Of a stretch of DNA of 64,000 nucleotides, positions 1 to 8,530 are shown piece after piece (position 1 is the first letter of the stretch; each line of letters begins with the position of its first letter). Position numbers and translations under genes: made by a program. The notes beneath the pieces were generated by a model that worked only from the letters and a program-made list of their open reading frames with translations, ran no database searches and was not told the DNA's origin. Location: NCBI RefSeq assembly GCF_007828725.1, contig NZ_VIUW01000002.1:124001-188000 (forward strand), read 5' to 3'. This DNA comes from Marihabitans asiaticum. GTDB taxonomy: Bacteria; Actinomycetota; Actinomycetes; Actinomycetales; Dermatophilaceae.

Positions 1-245
1 CCGCCACCGAGACCCAGGCGCGCACCGCCGAGTGCCAGCCAGATCGAGGAACCCGCCCCCAGGGCGGAGCCGAACGACGCCGTCCCGGTGGTCAGGACGG
101 CACCGAGGACGAGCGCGCTGAGCACCACCCACGACACGGCCGCCACGGCAGCGCCGTGCGCCGCGGCGACGAGCTCGGGGCGTCGTTCGCCGGACTCGGC
201 CGTGGTCGCCGCGCGCAGGAGATCGGTGACGGTCATCGCGCTCAT
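1..245 (-). CDS. DUF6350-like membrane protein (N-terminal part, runs off window)
   Basis: The reverse strand reads open from an ATG at 245 to the window edge, giving about 81 residues. A GGGGGAG ribosome binding site lies six bases upstream; a second in-frame ATG is at 236. After a short polar start (MSAMTVTDLLRAAT) comes a hydrophobic helix rich in Ala, Val and Leu, then a Gly/Ser/Ala-rich stretch typical of a polytopic membrane protein. In many actinobacteria the gene downstream of sucCD encodes a DUF6350 protein, followed by purN and purH. The family call rests on this position and the membrane character. No function is known to me. Confidence 0.55.
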   Translation of the reverse strand, partial: MSAMTVTDLLRAATTAESGERRPELVAAAHGAAVAAVSWVVLSALVLGAVLTTGTASFGSALGAGSSIWLALGGARLGLGG

Positions 246-570
246 CGTCGCTCCCCCAGGCGGAGGCGGCGAGGTGCAACGCCGATGACCGGAGAAAGAA
301 CTCGACCGCTCGCACCGGGTGGACCGAGCAACGCCGACCCGGGAGCAGGGGATGTCGACCGGGTCGGCGCTGCGGGGCCCACGATACGCACCCGGCCCCC
401 ACGACGTCTGCCGGATCGGCCAGGTTGGTGACTGATGGGTAGGTCACATGGCGCGGGCCGGTGGCCGCCCGTCCGCGCCCGGGTGCGAGCTCTCGCCCGT
501 CCCCCGGGGGGACGACGAAGGGGGACCCGGCCGGGTCCCCCTTCGCTCGCGTCTCCGGAACGGCCCTCGA
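246..570. other. Intergenic region between sucD and the DUF6350 gene
   Basis: No gene is supported here; short open frames on either strand are GC-rich noise. It holds the palindromic terminator at 516-545 and the ribosome binding site of the DUF6350 gene. A weak -10 candidate (TATCGT on the minus strand, 381-386) has no convincing -35 box. Nothing resembling a tRNA or riboswitch is visible. Confidence 0.6.
516..545. terminator. Perfect 30-bp palindrome downstream of sucD
   Basis: The two 15-base arms are perfectly complementary: CGAAGGGGGACCCGG followed directly by its reverse complement. Each arm begins with the octamer CGAAGGGG that is scattered through the window, so this is an inverted pair of that word. 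It starts 26 bases after the sucD stop codon, where a terminator is expected. There is no clear U-run, which is common for actinobacterial terminators. Confidence 0.7.
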
Positions 571-1461
571 TCAGGAGGACAGGTCCTTCATGATCTCGCG
601 CATGAAGTCGGCGGTCTCCGAGGGCGTCTTGCCCACCTTGACGCCGGCGGCCTCGAGGGCCTCCTTCTTCGCCGCGGCCGTGCCCGAGCTGCCCGAGACG
701 ATCGCCCCGGCGTGGCCCATCGTCTTGCCCTCGGGAGCGGTGAAGCCGGCGACGTAGCCGACGACCGGCTTGGTGACGTTGGCCTTGATGTACTCGGCGG
801 CCCGCTCCTCGGCGTCGCCACCGATCTCGCCGATCATGACGATCGCGTCAGTCTCGGGGTCGTCCTCGAAGGCCTGGAGGCAGTCGATGTGGGTGGTGCC
901 GACGATCGGGTCACCGCCGATGCCGACCGCGGTGGAGAAGCCGAAGTCCCGCAGCTCGTACATCATCTGGTAGGTCAGCGTGCCCGACTTGCTCACCAGG
1001 CCGATCCGGCCCGCCTCGGCGATGTCCGCCGGGATGATGCCGGCGTTGGACTTGCCGGGGCTGATCACGCCGGGGCAGTTGGGGCCGACGATCCGGGTGC
1101 TCGAGTCCTTGGCGTAGTTGTAGAACTCCGCGGTGTCCTTGACCGCGATGCCCTCGGTGATGACCACCGCCAGCTCGATGCCTGCGTCGACCGCCTCGAC
1201 GACCGCGCTCTTGGCGAAGGCCGGCGGCACGAAGAGCACCGAGACGTTGGCGCCGGTCTCCTTCATCGCCTCGGCGACCGAGCCGAAGACGGGGATCTGC
1301 TGGCCACCCTCGAAGTCGACGGTCTGGCCTGCCTTCTTGGGGTTGACCCCGCCGACGATCGTCGTGCCGGAGGCGAGCATGCGCGTGGTGTGCTTCATGC
1401 CCTCGGAGCCGGTCATGCCCTGGACGATGACCTTGCTGTTCTCGTTGAGGAAGATTGCCAT
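571..1461 (-). CDS. sucD: Succinyl-CoA ligase [ADP-forming] subunit alpha
   Basis: This 296-residue protein is the alpha subunit of succinyl-CoA synthetase, which couples succinyl-CoA cleavage to nucleoside triphosphate formation in the TCA cycle. The N-terminal CoA-binding Rossmann part carries VQGMTGSEG near residue 14. The C-terminal ligase part carries GHAGAIVSG, whose histidine is phosphorylated during catalysis. Length is normal for the family. It lies 17 bases behind sucC on the same strand, so the two subunits are co-transcribed and translated together. A palindromic terminator follows at 516-545. Confidence 0.97.
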   Translation of the reverse strand: MAIFLNENSKVIVQGMTGSEGMKHTTRMLASGTTIVGGVNPKKAGQTVDFEGGQQIPVFGSVAEAMKETGANVSVLFVPPAFAKSAVVEAVDAGIELAVVITEGIAVKDTAEFYNYAKDSSTRIVGPNCPGVISPGKSNAGIIPADIAEAGRIGLVSKSGTLTYQMMYELRDFGFSTAVGIGGDPIVGTTHIDCLQAFEDDPETDAIVMIGEIGGDAEERAAEYIKANVTKPVVGYVAGFTAPEGKTMGHAGAIVSGSSGTAAAKKEALEAAGVKVGKTPSETADFMREIMKDLSS

Positions 1462-1478
1462 CTCTTAGTCGTCCGTCC

Positions 1479-2660
1479 TTACTTCGCAGCCAGCTCGGCG
1501 GCCTTCTTGGCAGCGCCGTCCATGGTCTCTTCGATGCTCACGAGCGGGTGGTCGAGGTCGGCGAGGATCTGGCGCCCCGCCTCGACGTTGTTGCCGTCCA
1601 GGCGGACGACGAGCGGCTTGGTCGCCTGGTCGCCCAGGGTCTCCAGCGCGCCCTTGATGCCGTTGGCGACCGCGTCGCAGGCGGTGATGCCGCCGAAGAC
1701 GTTGACGAAGACGGCCTTGACCTGCTCGTCGCCGAGGATGACGTCGAGCCCGTTGGCCATGACCTCCGCGGAGGCACCGCCACCGATGTCGAGGAAGTTC
1801 GCCGGCTTCGCGGTGCCACCGGTGTGCTCCTCGCCGGCGTAGGCGACGACATCGAGGGTGCTCATCACGAGCCCGGCGCCGTTACCGATGATGCCGACGT
1901 TGCCGTCGAGCTTGACGTAGTTCAGCCCCAGCTTCTTGGCCTTGGCCTCCAGCGGGTCGGTGGACGCCTCGTCCTCGAAGTCGGCGTGGTCGGGCTGGCG
2001 GAAGTCGGCGTTGGCGTCGAGGGTCACCTTGCCGTCGAGGGCGAGGACGTCGCCGTCCTCGGTCATGACGAGCGGGTTGACCTCGACGAGCGTCGCGTCC
2101 TCCTCGCTGTAGACCGTCCACAGCGTCTTCAGCACCGGGGCGACCTTCTCGCCGGTGCCGGCGTCGAACCCGGCCTCCTCGACGATCTCGCGGGCCTTGG
2201 CGTCGTCGATGCCGACGTTGGGGTCGACCGCGACCCTGGCGAGCGCCTCGGGACGCTCCTCGGCGAGGGTCTCGATGTCGACCCCGCCCTCCTTGGAGCA
2301 CATCGCGAGGATCGCGCGGTTGGTGCGGTCCAGGAGGATGGAGAAGTAGTACTCCTCGGCGATCTTGGCGCCCTGGGCGATCATCACCTTGTGCACGGTG
2401 TGGCCCTTGATGTCCATGCCGAGGATGTCCTGCGCGTACTGCTCCGCCTCGTCGGCGGACTTGGCGACCTTCACTCCCCCGGCCTTGCCGCGCCCGCCGG
2501 TCTTGACCTGGGCCTTGACCACGGTGACGCCGCCGCTCTTGGCGCCGATCGTCTCGGCCGCCTGGCGCGCCTCCTGCGGCGTGGTGGCGACTGCGCCGGC
2601 CAGGACCGGCACTGCGTGCTTCTCGAACACATCACGTGCTTGGTACTCGAAGAGATCCAC
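1479..2660 (-). CDS. sucC: Succinyl-CoA ligase [ADP-forming] subunit beta
   Basis: This 393-residue beta subunit supplies the ATP-grasp domain and succinate site of succinyl-CoA synthetase. Visible signatures are the N-terminal [12 protein letters not shown], the glycine loop [11 protein letters not shown] in the ATP-grasp fold, and VFGGITACD in the C-terminal ligase domain. It starts with GTG at 2660 and is the first gene of the sucCD operon. A sigma70-type promoter sits about 70 bases upstream (2730-2758), so the mRNA has a leader. Confidence 0.97.
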   Translation of the reverse strand: MDLFEYQARDVFEKHAVPVLAGAVATTPQEARQAAETIGAKSGGVTVVKAQVKTGGRGKAGGVKVAKSADEAEQYAQDILGMDIKGHTVHKVMIAQGAKIAEEYYFSILLDRTNRAILAMCSKEGGVDIETLAEERPEALARVAVDPNVGIDDAKAREIVEEAGFDAGTGEKVAPVLKTLWTVYSEEDATLVEVNPLVMTEDGDVLALDGKVTLDANADFRQPDHADFEDEASTDPLEAKAKKLGLNYVKLDGNVGIIGNGAGLVMSTLDVVAYAGEEHTGGTAKPANFLDIGGGASAEVMANGLDVILGDEQVKAVFVNVFGGITACDAVANGIKGALETLGDQATKPLVVRLDGNNVEAGRQILADLDHPLVSIEETMDGAAKKAAELAAK

Positions 2661-2729
2661 GAGGTTGTTCCATCCTCTGCTCTAGTCACGAGACGCGCCC
2701 TGGCTCGGCGCGTCCACGGGTGTACCGCG

Positions 2730-2758
2730 AGCCTAGACGCCGCCGCGATCCAGGTCAC
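2730..2758 (-). promoter_or_regulatory. Candidate sucCD promoter
   Basis: On the minus strand a GTGACC -35 box (2753-2758) and a TAGGCT -10 box (2730-2735) are separated by exactly 17 bases. The -10 box is about 70 bases before the sucC start, giving a normal leader. Confidence 0.5.
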
Positions 2759-2914
2759 ACTCCCGCCCCACCCTGAAGCGCTCCGGCGGCAGGCGGGCGG
2801 AGTCGTCGGCGGCCGGTCGGCGACGGTGGCGGCGGGACGGGAGTCGACGCAACGCAACGCGAAGGGGGCGTTCCGGCCACGCCGTGACCGATGTCGGGCT
2901 ACTGTCGAGTCACC

Positions 2915-3841
2915 ATGGGACAGCGCGCGAGCAGCACCGCGCCGTCGGCGAAGGCGCCGACGGCCCGTGATGCCGGCGGTGTCGGCGCCATGCGGCCGAT
3001 GCTCGCCGAGCGGGCCCGCGCGTTGTCCAGCCCGCACGCGGCCCTCGGATCTCTCGTGGAGACGGTGTGGACCGCGACCCACCTCCTGCTCTACCCGCTC
3101 GGCGCCCTCCAGCCGCGGGTGGGGACCACGGACCACGGCTACCGCGTCGAGCACCTGCCGCCCCTGCAGCGCAGCCGGATCGTCGCCGCCGTCGCCGAGA
3201 GCGGTACCCCGATCCTCCTGCTGCACGGGATGGTCGACAACCACTCGATCTTCACCCTGCTGCGGCGGGGTCTGCAGCGGCGCGGCTTCACCCGCCTCTA
3301 CTCGATGAACTACTCGGTGCGCACCTCCGACGTGCGCACCGCAGCCGCCCAGCTCGCCGAGGAGGTCGAGCTGATCTGCGAGGAGACGGGGTACGAGCGG
3401 ATCCACGTCGTCGCCCACAGCCTCGGTGGGCTCATCGCTCGCTACTACGTCACCCGGCTGGCCGGTGATGAGCGGGTGCACACGGTCGTCACCCTCGGCT
3501 CGCCCCATCAGGGCACCCACATCGCGCGGCTCGCGCCCACGCCCATCACCCGGCAGCTTCGCCCCGGGAGCAGGCTGCTCGACGAGCTCGAGCGCCCGTC
3601 CCCCGGCTGCGCCACGCGGTTCATCTGCTTCTGGTCCGACACCGACGCTGCGATCCTGCCCGCGAGCAACGCCCGGCTCGAGCACCCCGACCTCACCGCG
3701 ACCAATGTCGCGCTCACCGGGGTCGGGCACCTGTCGCTGCCGATCCTCCCCTCCGTCGTCCACCAGATCAGCGCGAGCCTGACCCACCTCGACAGCGACG
3801 GGGACCCAACCGCATCGGTGACCCAGATCCCGGTGGGCTGA
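2915..3841 (+). CDS. Lipase/esterase-like alpha/beta hydrolase
   Basis: A 308-residue alpha/beta hydrolase. ILLLHGMVDNHSIF is the strand and oxyanion-hole region, and VVAHSLGGLIARYY is the nucleophile elbow (GHSLG type with Ala at the first position) as in triacylglycerol lipases and PGAP1-like esterases. A GSPHQGTHIA loop follows, and a late GVGHLSLP supplies the likely catalytic histidine. I chose ATG 2915 over the in-frame 2891 because TACTGT at 2900-2905 fits a -10 box nine bases upstream, which would put 2891 outside the transcript. No signal peptide is evident. The substrate cannot be told from the sequence. Confidence 0.8.
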   Translation: MGQRASSTAPSAKAPTARDAGGVGAMRPMLAERARALSSPHAALGSLVETVWTATHLLLYPLGALQPRVGTTDHGYRVEHLPPLQRSRIVAAVAESGTPILLLHGMVDNHSIFTLLRRGLQRRGFTRLYSMNYSVRTSDVRTAAAQLAEEVELICEETGYERIHVVAHSLGGLIARYYVTRLAGDERVHTVVTLGSPHQGTHIARLAPTPITRQLRPGSRLLDELERPSPGCATRFICFWSDTDAAILPASNARLEHPDLTATNVALTGVGHLSLPILPSVVHQISASLTHLDSDGDPTASVTQIPVG

Positions 3842-3965
3842 CCGGCAGGTCACCGCCGACTCTGACCGGTGCGCCGTCATCACCCAAGCGCGCCACGCCA
3901 CTCTTGAGCGCGACCACACAGGACGCTGCGGTCGATGGATTGTGCTGCGTCTGTCCAGCCAGATT

Positions 3966-3993
3966 TTGTATAACGAACGGGTCACGCTAGGGT
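3966..3993 (+). promoter_or_regulatory. Candidate promoter of the M23 peptidase gene
   Basis: TTGTAT (3966-3971) and TAGGGT (3988-3993) are 16 bases apart and 40 bases before the M23 start codon. The remaining leader is too short for a c-di-AMP riboswitch, which often precedes cell-wall hydrolase genes in actinobacteria. Confidence 0.45.
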
Positions 3994-4033
3994 CTCGGAA
4001 GTTTGTCCGCGACCCCCTGCGAGGACTTCTTCG

Positions 4034-4930
4034 ATGTCTGACTACGTCGGGCGGCACCGTCCGCCGACCCGGGCCGAGCGCCGCGCCCTCGAGCCGCGCC
4101 GCCGCCTGCCCAAGGCGCTCACCGCCGGTCACGCCCTCCCGACCGCGGCCGCGGCGACCCTCGTGCTCACCGCCGGCGGCGCGACCGCCGCGCAGAGCAA
4201 CGCCCTGAGTCAGGGCTCGCCGGCCGCCGCAGCGCCCCAGGCCACGGTCAGCCCCGCTCTTGCCGACCCCGCCCTCGACGCGAAGGCCCAGGAGCAGGTC
4301 GCCACGACCGTCGCCGGCTACAGCGACCTCGCCCAGCGCCGGCAGCAGGGCAACCACGAGGTGGCCCTGGACCAGGGGCGGGTCCAGGAGCGCGAGCGGG
4401 TCGCCCGCGACAAGGAGCGAAAGGCCAAGAAGGCCGCCGCGGAGAAGACCAAGCAGGCGAAGGCGGAGGCCGCGCCGTCGAGCGCCCCGGCCTCCGGCGG
4501 CGGCTCTGCCAGCACGACCCAGGCGGCGGCGCCGTCCACCAGCGGCTGGGTCATGCCGCTGGCCAACCCCGTCTACACCTCGGGCTACGGCATGCGCTGG
4601 GGCCGGCTGCACGCAGGCAACGACTTCGCCGCGGCCGTCGGCACCCCCCTACGCGCCATGAGCAACGGCACCGTCGTCTACGCGGGTCAGATGAGCGGCT
4701 ACGGCACGATGGTCGACATCCGCTACGCGGACGGGACCGTCTCGCGCTACGGCCACATGAGCTCGATCTCGGTGTCGGTCGGCCAGTCGGTAGCCGCCGG
4801 GCAGCAGGTCGGCCTCTCCGGCAACACCGGACGCTCGACCGGGCCGCACCTGCACCTCGAGATCCACCCCGGTGGTGGCGGCGCGGTCGACCCGAGGTCG
4901 TGGCTGGCGGCCAAGGGCCTCGGCTACTGA
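4034..4930 (+). CDS. M23 family metallopeptidase (peptidoglycan endopeptidase)
   Basis: A 298-residue exported cell-wall hydrolase. After a basic, Arg-rich N-terminus comes a hydrophobic Ala/Leu segment near residues 33-52 that serves as signal or anchor. A charged Lys/Glu/Ala-rich, probably coiled-coil, region spans about 80-150, followed by a Ser/Ala linker. The last 125 residues form the lysostaphin-type M23 domain, with zinc ligands in GRLHAGNDF (His and Asp) and GPHLHLEIHP. All metal ligands are present, so it is probably active rather than a degenerate EnvC-type factor. It converges on pcrA, with stop codons 7 bases apart. Confidence 0.9.
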   Translation: MSDYVGRHRPPTRAERRALEPRRRLPKALTAGHALPTAAAATLVLTAGGATAAQSNALSQGSPAAAAPQATVSPALADPALDAKAQEQVATTVAGYSDLAQRRQQGNHEVALDQGRVQERERVARDKERKAKKAAAEKTKQAKAEAAPSSAPASGGGSASTTQAAAPSTSGWVMPLANPVYTSGYGMRWGRLHAGNDFAAAVGTPLRAMSNGTVVYAGQMSGYGTMVDIRYADGTVSRYGHMSSISVSVGQSVAAGQQVGLSGNTGRSTGPHLHLEIHPGGGGAVDPRSWLAAKGLGY

Positions 4931-4937
4931 GCCGGTC

Positions 4938-7379
4938 TCAGAGCTTCTCCAGGGGCGCGTAGCGCAGCAGCAGGCGCTTGACCCCGGTCTCGCCGCCGAA
5001 GTCGACATGGGCGACCGCCTTGTCGTCCTGCCCCTCCACCCGGATCACCGTGCCCAGGCCGAAGGAGTCGTGGGTGACCTTCTCACCCGAGGACAGGGCG
5101 ATGATCGGCCGGTTCCCCGGCGAGCGCACCCCCGGCTTCGCGGCCAGCCGAGCCACCGCAGGCTCACCGCGGCGGGCGACCGGGGTCGATCCACCGGTGC
5201 GCTTCCAGTCCACCAGCTCGGCAGGGATCTCCCCGAGGAAGCGGGACTCGGGGTTGTACGACGGTGAGCCGAAGGCGGAGCGCACGCTCGCCCGGGAGAC
5301 GTGCAGCCGCTCCCGTGCCCGGGTGATCCCGACATAGGCCAGCCGCCGCTCCTCCTCGAGCTCGCTGGTCTTGCCCAGACTGCGCATGTGCGGGAAGGTC
5401 CCGTCCTCCATCCCCGTGAGGAAGACGACGGGGAACTCCAAGCCCTTCGCCGTGTGCAGTGTCATCAGGGTGACCACCCCCTGCTCCTGCCCGGCCCCGT
5501 CCCCCTCTGGCTGGTCGGGGATGTCGTCGGCGTCGGCGACGAGGCTGACCTGCTCGAGGAAATCGTCGAGCGCGATCTCCTCGCCGGTCGCGATCCGGGT
5601 CGCGTCGAACTCGCGCGCCACCGCGACGAGCTCGGCGAGGTTCTCCAGGCGGGTCTCGTCCTGCGGGTCCTTGCTCTCGCGCAGCTCGCGCAGGTAGCCG
5701 GAGTCCTCGAGCGTCGTGGTGAGGAGGTCGCCGATGCCTTCGCCCTCCTCCCGAGCGCGCTGCAGCCCCTCGAGCATCGCGGTGAAGGAACGAATCGCGT
5801 TGAGCGACCGGGTGGCCAGCCCGGGCGCATCCTCGGCCCGGCCCAGGGCGGCGACGAAGGGGATCTGCTCGCGGTCCGCGAGCTGGGCCACCGCCGCCTC
5901 CGCCCGGTCCCCGATGCCGCGCTTGGGCGTGTTGAGGATCCGCCGGAGGTTGACCGTGTCGGTCGGGTTGGCGATGACCCGCAGGTAGGCCAGGGCGTCC
6001 TTGATCTCGCGCCGCTCGTAGAAGCGGGTGCCGCCGACGACCTTGTACGGCAGGCCGACCCGGACGAAGACCTCCTCGATCGCGCGGGACTGCGCGTTGG
6101 TCCGGTAGAAGACGGCGACATCGCCGGGGCGCACGCCGTGCTCGTCGGACAGGTCGTCGATCGTCGTCGCGACGAAGCTCGCCTCGTCGTGCTCGTTGTC
6201 GGCGACGTACCCGACGATCGGCGCGCCGGAGCCGGACTCGGTCCACAGCCTCTTCGGCCGGCGCGACTCGTTGCGCTCGATAACCGCGTTGGCCGCGCGC
6301 AGGATCGTCTCGGTGGAGCGGTAGTTCTGCTCGAGGAGGATGGTTCGGGCGTCGGGGTAGTCGCTCTCGAACTCGGCGATGTTGCGGATCGTCGCCCCGC
6401 GGAAGGCGTAGATCGACTGGTCGGCGTCGCCGACGACGACGAGCTCGCTCGGCGCCACCGCGTGCGGGTCGGCGACGGCGTCGTCCCCGTAGCCACCGAC
6501 GAGGGTGCGGACGAGCATGTACTGGGCGTGGTTGGTGTCCTGGTACTCGTCGACCATGACGTGCCGGAATCGGCGCCGGTAGTGCTCGGCCACATCGGGG
6601 AAGGCCTGGAGGATCGACACCGTGGTCATGATGATGTCGTCGAAGTCGAGGGCGTTGGCCTGGCGCAGCCGCCGCTGGTAGGCGCTGTAGACCTGGGCCA
6701 GCACCTGCTCCTGGTGACCGCCGCCGGGAGCCTCGTCGTGCTCGCTGCCGACCCTCCGGGCGTAGTCCTCCTCGTCGACGAGCTCGTTCTTGAGGTTGCT
6801 GATCTGGTGGGCGAAGGAGCGCGGCGGGTAGCGCTTGGGGTCCAGGTCGAGGTCGCGCATCACCATCGCGATGAGGCGCTGGCTGTCCGCCGCGTCGTAG
6901 ATGGAGAAGCTGCTCTTCATCCCCACCTTCGTCGCCTCGCGACGCAGGATCCGCACGCACGCCGAGTGGAAGGTCATCACCCACATCGCCCGCGCCCGGG
7001 GGCCGACGAGGGACTCCACCCGCTCGCGCATCTCGGCGGCGGCCTTGTTGGTGAAGGTGATCGCCAGGATCTGCCCCGGCTGGGCTCCCCGCGCCCCGAG
7101 CAGGTAGGCGATCCGGTGGGTGAGCACCCGGGTCTTGCCCGAGCCGGCACCGGCGACGATGAGCAGCGGGCTCCCCTCGTGCAGCACCGCCTCGCGCTGC
7201 TCCGGGTTGAGCCCCGCGAGCAGCTCCTCGGGGTCCGTCGCTGCGGCCGAAGGGGGACGGGAGCCTCCCCCGTCGGCCGGGCCCTCTTGCGTCATCGCCC
7301 AGGTCGGGACTCCCGCGGAGTCCACCGCGTTCTTCCAGTCGTCGGGCATGTCGGGGAGGTCGTCGAAGAGGCTGCTCAT
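4938..7379 (-). CDS. pcrA: ATP-dependent DNA helicase PcrA/UvrD
   Basis: An 813-residue superfamily 1A helicase that unwinds DNA 3'-5' in repair and rolling-circle replication. The Walker A loop AGAGSGKT is at residues 76-84, the DEYQDTN Walker B box and GDADQSIYAFRGA follow, and TLHTAKGLEF lies in the UvrD C-terminal region. The last 55 residues (SGEKVTHDSFGLGTVIRVEG) form the Tudor-like tail that contacts RNA polymerase in PcrA. I start it at MSSLFDDLPD (7379), because the upstream in-frame extension is low-complexity and would run into the promoter of the divergent polymerase gene. Confidence 0.95.
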   Translation of the reverse strand: MSSLFDDLPDMPDDWKNAVDSAGVPTWAMTQEGPADGGGSRPPSAAATDPEELLAGLNPEQREAVLHEGSPLLIVAGAGSGKTRVLTHRIAYLLGARGAQPGQILAITFTNKAAAEMRERVESLVGPRARAMWVMTFHSACVRILRREATKVGMKSSFSIYDAADSQRLIAMVMRDLDLDPKRYPPRSFAHQISNLKNELVDEEDYARRVGSEHDEAPGGGHQEQVLAQVYSAYQRRLRQANALDFDDIIMTTVSILQAFPDVAEHYRRRFRHVMVDEYQDTNHAQYMLVRTLVGGYGDDAVADPHAVAPSELVVVGDADQSIYAFRGATIRNIAEFESDYPDARTILLEQNYRSTETILRAANAVIERNESRRPKRLWTESGSGAPIVGYVADNEHDEASFVATTIDDLSDEHGVRPGDVAVFYRTNAQSRAIEEVFVRVGLPYKVVGGTRFYERREIKDALAYLRVIANPTDTVNLRRILNTPKRGIGDRAEAAVAQLADREQIPFVAALGRAEDAPGLATRSLNAIRSFTAMLEGLQRAREEGEGIGDLLTTTLEDSGYLRELRESKDPQDETRLENLAELVAVAREFDATRIATGEEIALDDFLEQVSLVADADDIPDQPEGDGAGQEQGVVTLMTLHTAKGLEFPVVFLTGMEDGTFPHMRSLGKTSELEEERRLAYVGITRARERLHVSRASVRSAFGSPSYNPESRFLGEIPAELVDWKRTGGSTPVARRGEPAVARLAAKPGVRSPGNRPIIALSSGEKVTHDSFGLGTVIRVEGQDDKAVAHVDFGGETGVKRLLLRYAPLEKL

Positions 7380-7423
7380 CTCACCGACCAGCCTACGTCG
7401 GCCGGCCGACACCCCCTTCGCCC

Positions 7424-7429
7424 TAGGCT
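7424..7429 (+). promoter_or_regulatory. -10 box giving a leaderless mRNA for the LigD-type polymerase
   Basis: TAGGCT lies six bases before the ATG at 7436, so transcription should begin at or beside the start codon. No Shine-Dalgarno sequence is present. Confidence 0.5.
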
Positions 7430-7435
7430 CGCACC

Positions 7436-8392
7436 ATGTCACCGGCCGAGAGCGAGCACGGCGAGGACGTCCACCTCGAGGTCGGCGGGCGCGAGGTGCG
7501 GATCTCCTCCCCCGAGCGCGTGTACTTCCCCGAGACCGGGGCGACCAAGCTCGACCTCGCGCAGTACTACCTCGCCGTCGGTGACGGCATCCTGCGGGCC
7601 CTGCGGGAGCGGCCGACGATGCTGCACCGCTTCCCGAAGGGGGTGGCCGGCCCCAAGGTGCACCAGAAGCGGCTGCCGAAGGGAGCGCCGGACTGGGTGG
7701 GGACGGTGCGGCTGCACTTCCCGCGCTACGACCTGACCGCCGACGAGCTATGCCCGACCGAGATCGCCGAGATCCTCTGGGCGGTGCAGATGTCCACCGT
7801 CGAGCTGCACCCGTGGAACGTGCGCCGCGCCGACGTCGACCGGCCCGACGAGTGGCGCATCGACCTCGACCCGATGCCCGAGGCCGGCCTGGACCGGGTG
7901 CGCCAGGTTGCGGCGGTCTGCCACGAGGTGCTCGACGAGCTGGGCATCACCGGCTACCCCAAGACCTCCGGAGGTGACGGGCTGCACGTGTACGTCCGGA
8001 TTCGTCCCGACCACGAGTTCGCCGACGTGCGAAGGGGGGCGCTCGCCTTCGCACGCGAGGTCGAGCGGCGGGCGCCGGACCTGGCCACTACGGAGTGGTG
8101 GCGCAAGGACCGCGACCCGGCCGCGGTCTTCGTCGACTACAACCAGAACGCGCGCGACCACACCATCGCCGCCGCCTACTCGGTGCGCGGGAACCCCCGC
8201 GCCACCGTCTCGACGCCGATCACGTGGGACGAGATCGCCGAGGTCGAGCCGCAGGACTGCACCATCGCGACCGTGCCGGCCCGCTTCGCCGAGCTCGGTG
8301 ACCTGCACGCGAGCATCGACGACGTCGCCCACGACCTCGCCCCCCTGCTGGAGTGGGCCGACCGTGACGACGCGCCTGCTACCACGCAGTAG
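7436..8392 (+). CDS. Stand-alone LigD-type DNA polymerase/primase domain
   Basis: A 318-residue archaeo-eukaryotic-primase family polymerase matching the POL domain of LigD, which fills gaps and adds ribonucleotides in bacterial end joining and base repair. The metal-binding DLD is at residues 143-145, the nucleotide-binding SGGDGLHVY at 178-186, and FVDYNQN at 232-238 supplies the third aspartate. Neither the ligase nor the nuclease domain is attached and no Ku gene is in the window, as in the mycobacterial Prim-PolC/PolD proteins. It is divergent from pcrA. Its TAG stop lies inside a 48-bp palindromic repeat (8378-8425), so the last residues (PATTQ) are encoded by the repeat and may not be ancestral. 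Confidence 0.88.
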   Translation: MSPAESEHGEDVHLEVGGREVRISSPERVYFPETGATKLDLAQYYLAVGDGILRALRERPTMLHRFPKGVAGPKVHQKRLPKGAPDWVGTVRLHFPRYDLTADELCPTEIAEILWAVQMSTVELHPWNVRRADVDRPDEWRIDLDPMPEAGLDRVRQVAAVCHEVLDELGITGYPKTSGGDGLHVYVRIRPDHEFADVRRGALAFAREVERRAPDLATTEWWRKDRDPAAVFVDYNQNARDHTIAAAYSVRGNPRATVSTPITWDEIAEVEPQDCTIATVPARFAELGDLHASIDDVAHDLAPLLEWADRDDAPATTQ

Positions 8393-8425
8393 TGGCTGCG
8401 ATCACGACCAGTACTGCGTGGTAGC
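8378..8425. repeat. 48-bp palindromic repeat, copy A
   Basis: The outer 14 bases on each side are perfect inverted copies (GCTACCACGCAGTA at 8378-8391 against 8412-8425), around a less perfect centre containing GATC. It matches copy B at 16789-16836 at 41 of 48 positions. It overlaps the 3' end of the polymerase gene and provides its stop codon. Flanking sequences differ between the two copies, which defines the element. Confidence 0.85.
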
Positions 8426-8530
8426 GGGCGAGGTGGGGCGGGTGGCCGGTCGGCAGACATGCAGTGAATCCCCTTCGCCGGCGCGACGGACTCCCTCCAC
8501 ACGGCGACCCATCCGTGCCAGGGTGATCAC

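Noticed and set aside
431-450. GTGAC-N10-GTCAC inverted repeat
   Set aside because: Five-base arms with a 10-base spacer are expected by chance in this length of DNA, and no promoter lies beside it.
3842-4033. c-di-AMP riboswitch before the M23 peptidase gene
   Set aside because: The likely transcription start leaves only about 35 bases of leader, and the conserved ydaO/yuaA sequence blocks are absent.
2471-4612. 713-codon minus-strand open frame across sucC, the lipase gene and the M23 gene
   Set aside because: It crosses three well-supported genes, is made of Arg/Gly/Ala-rich low-complexity sequence and has no recognisable domain. Long antisense frames are normal at this GC content.
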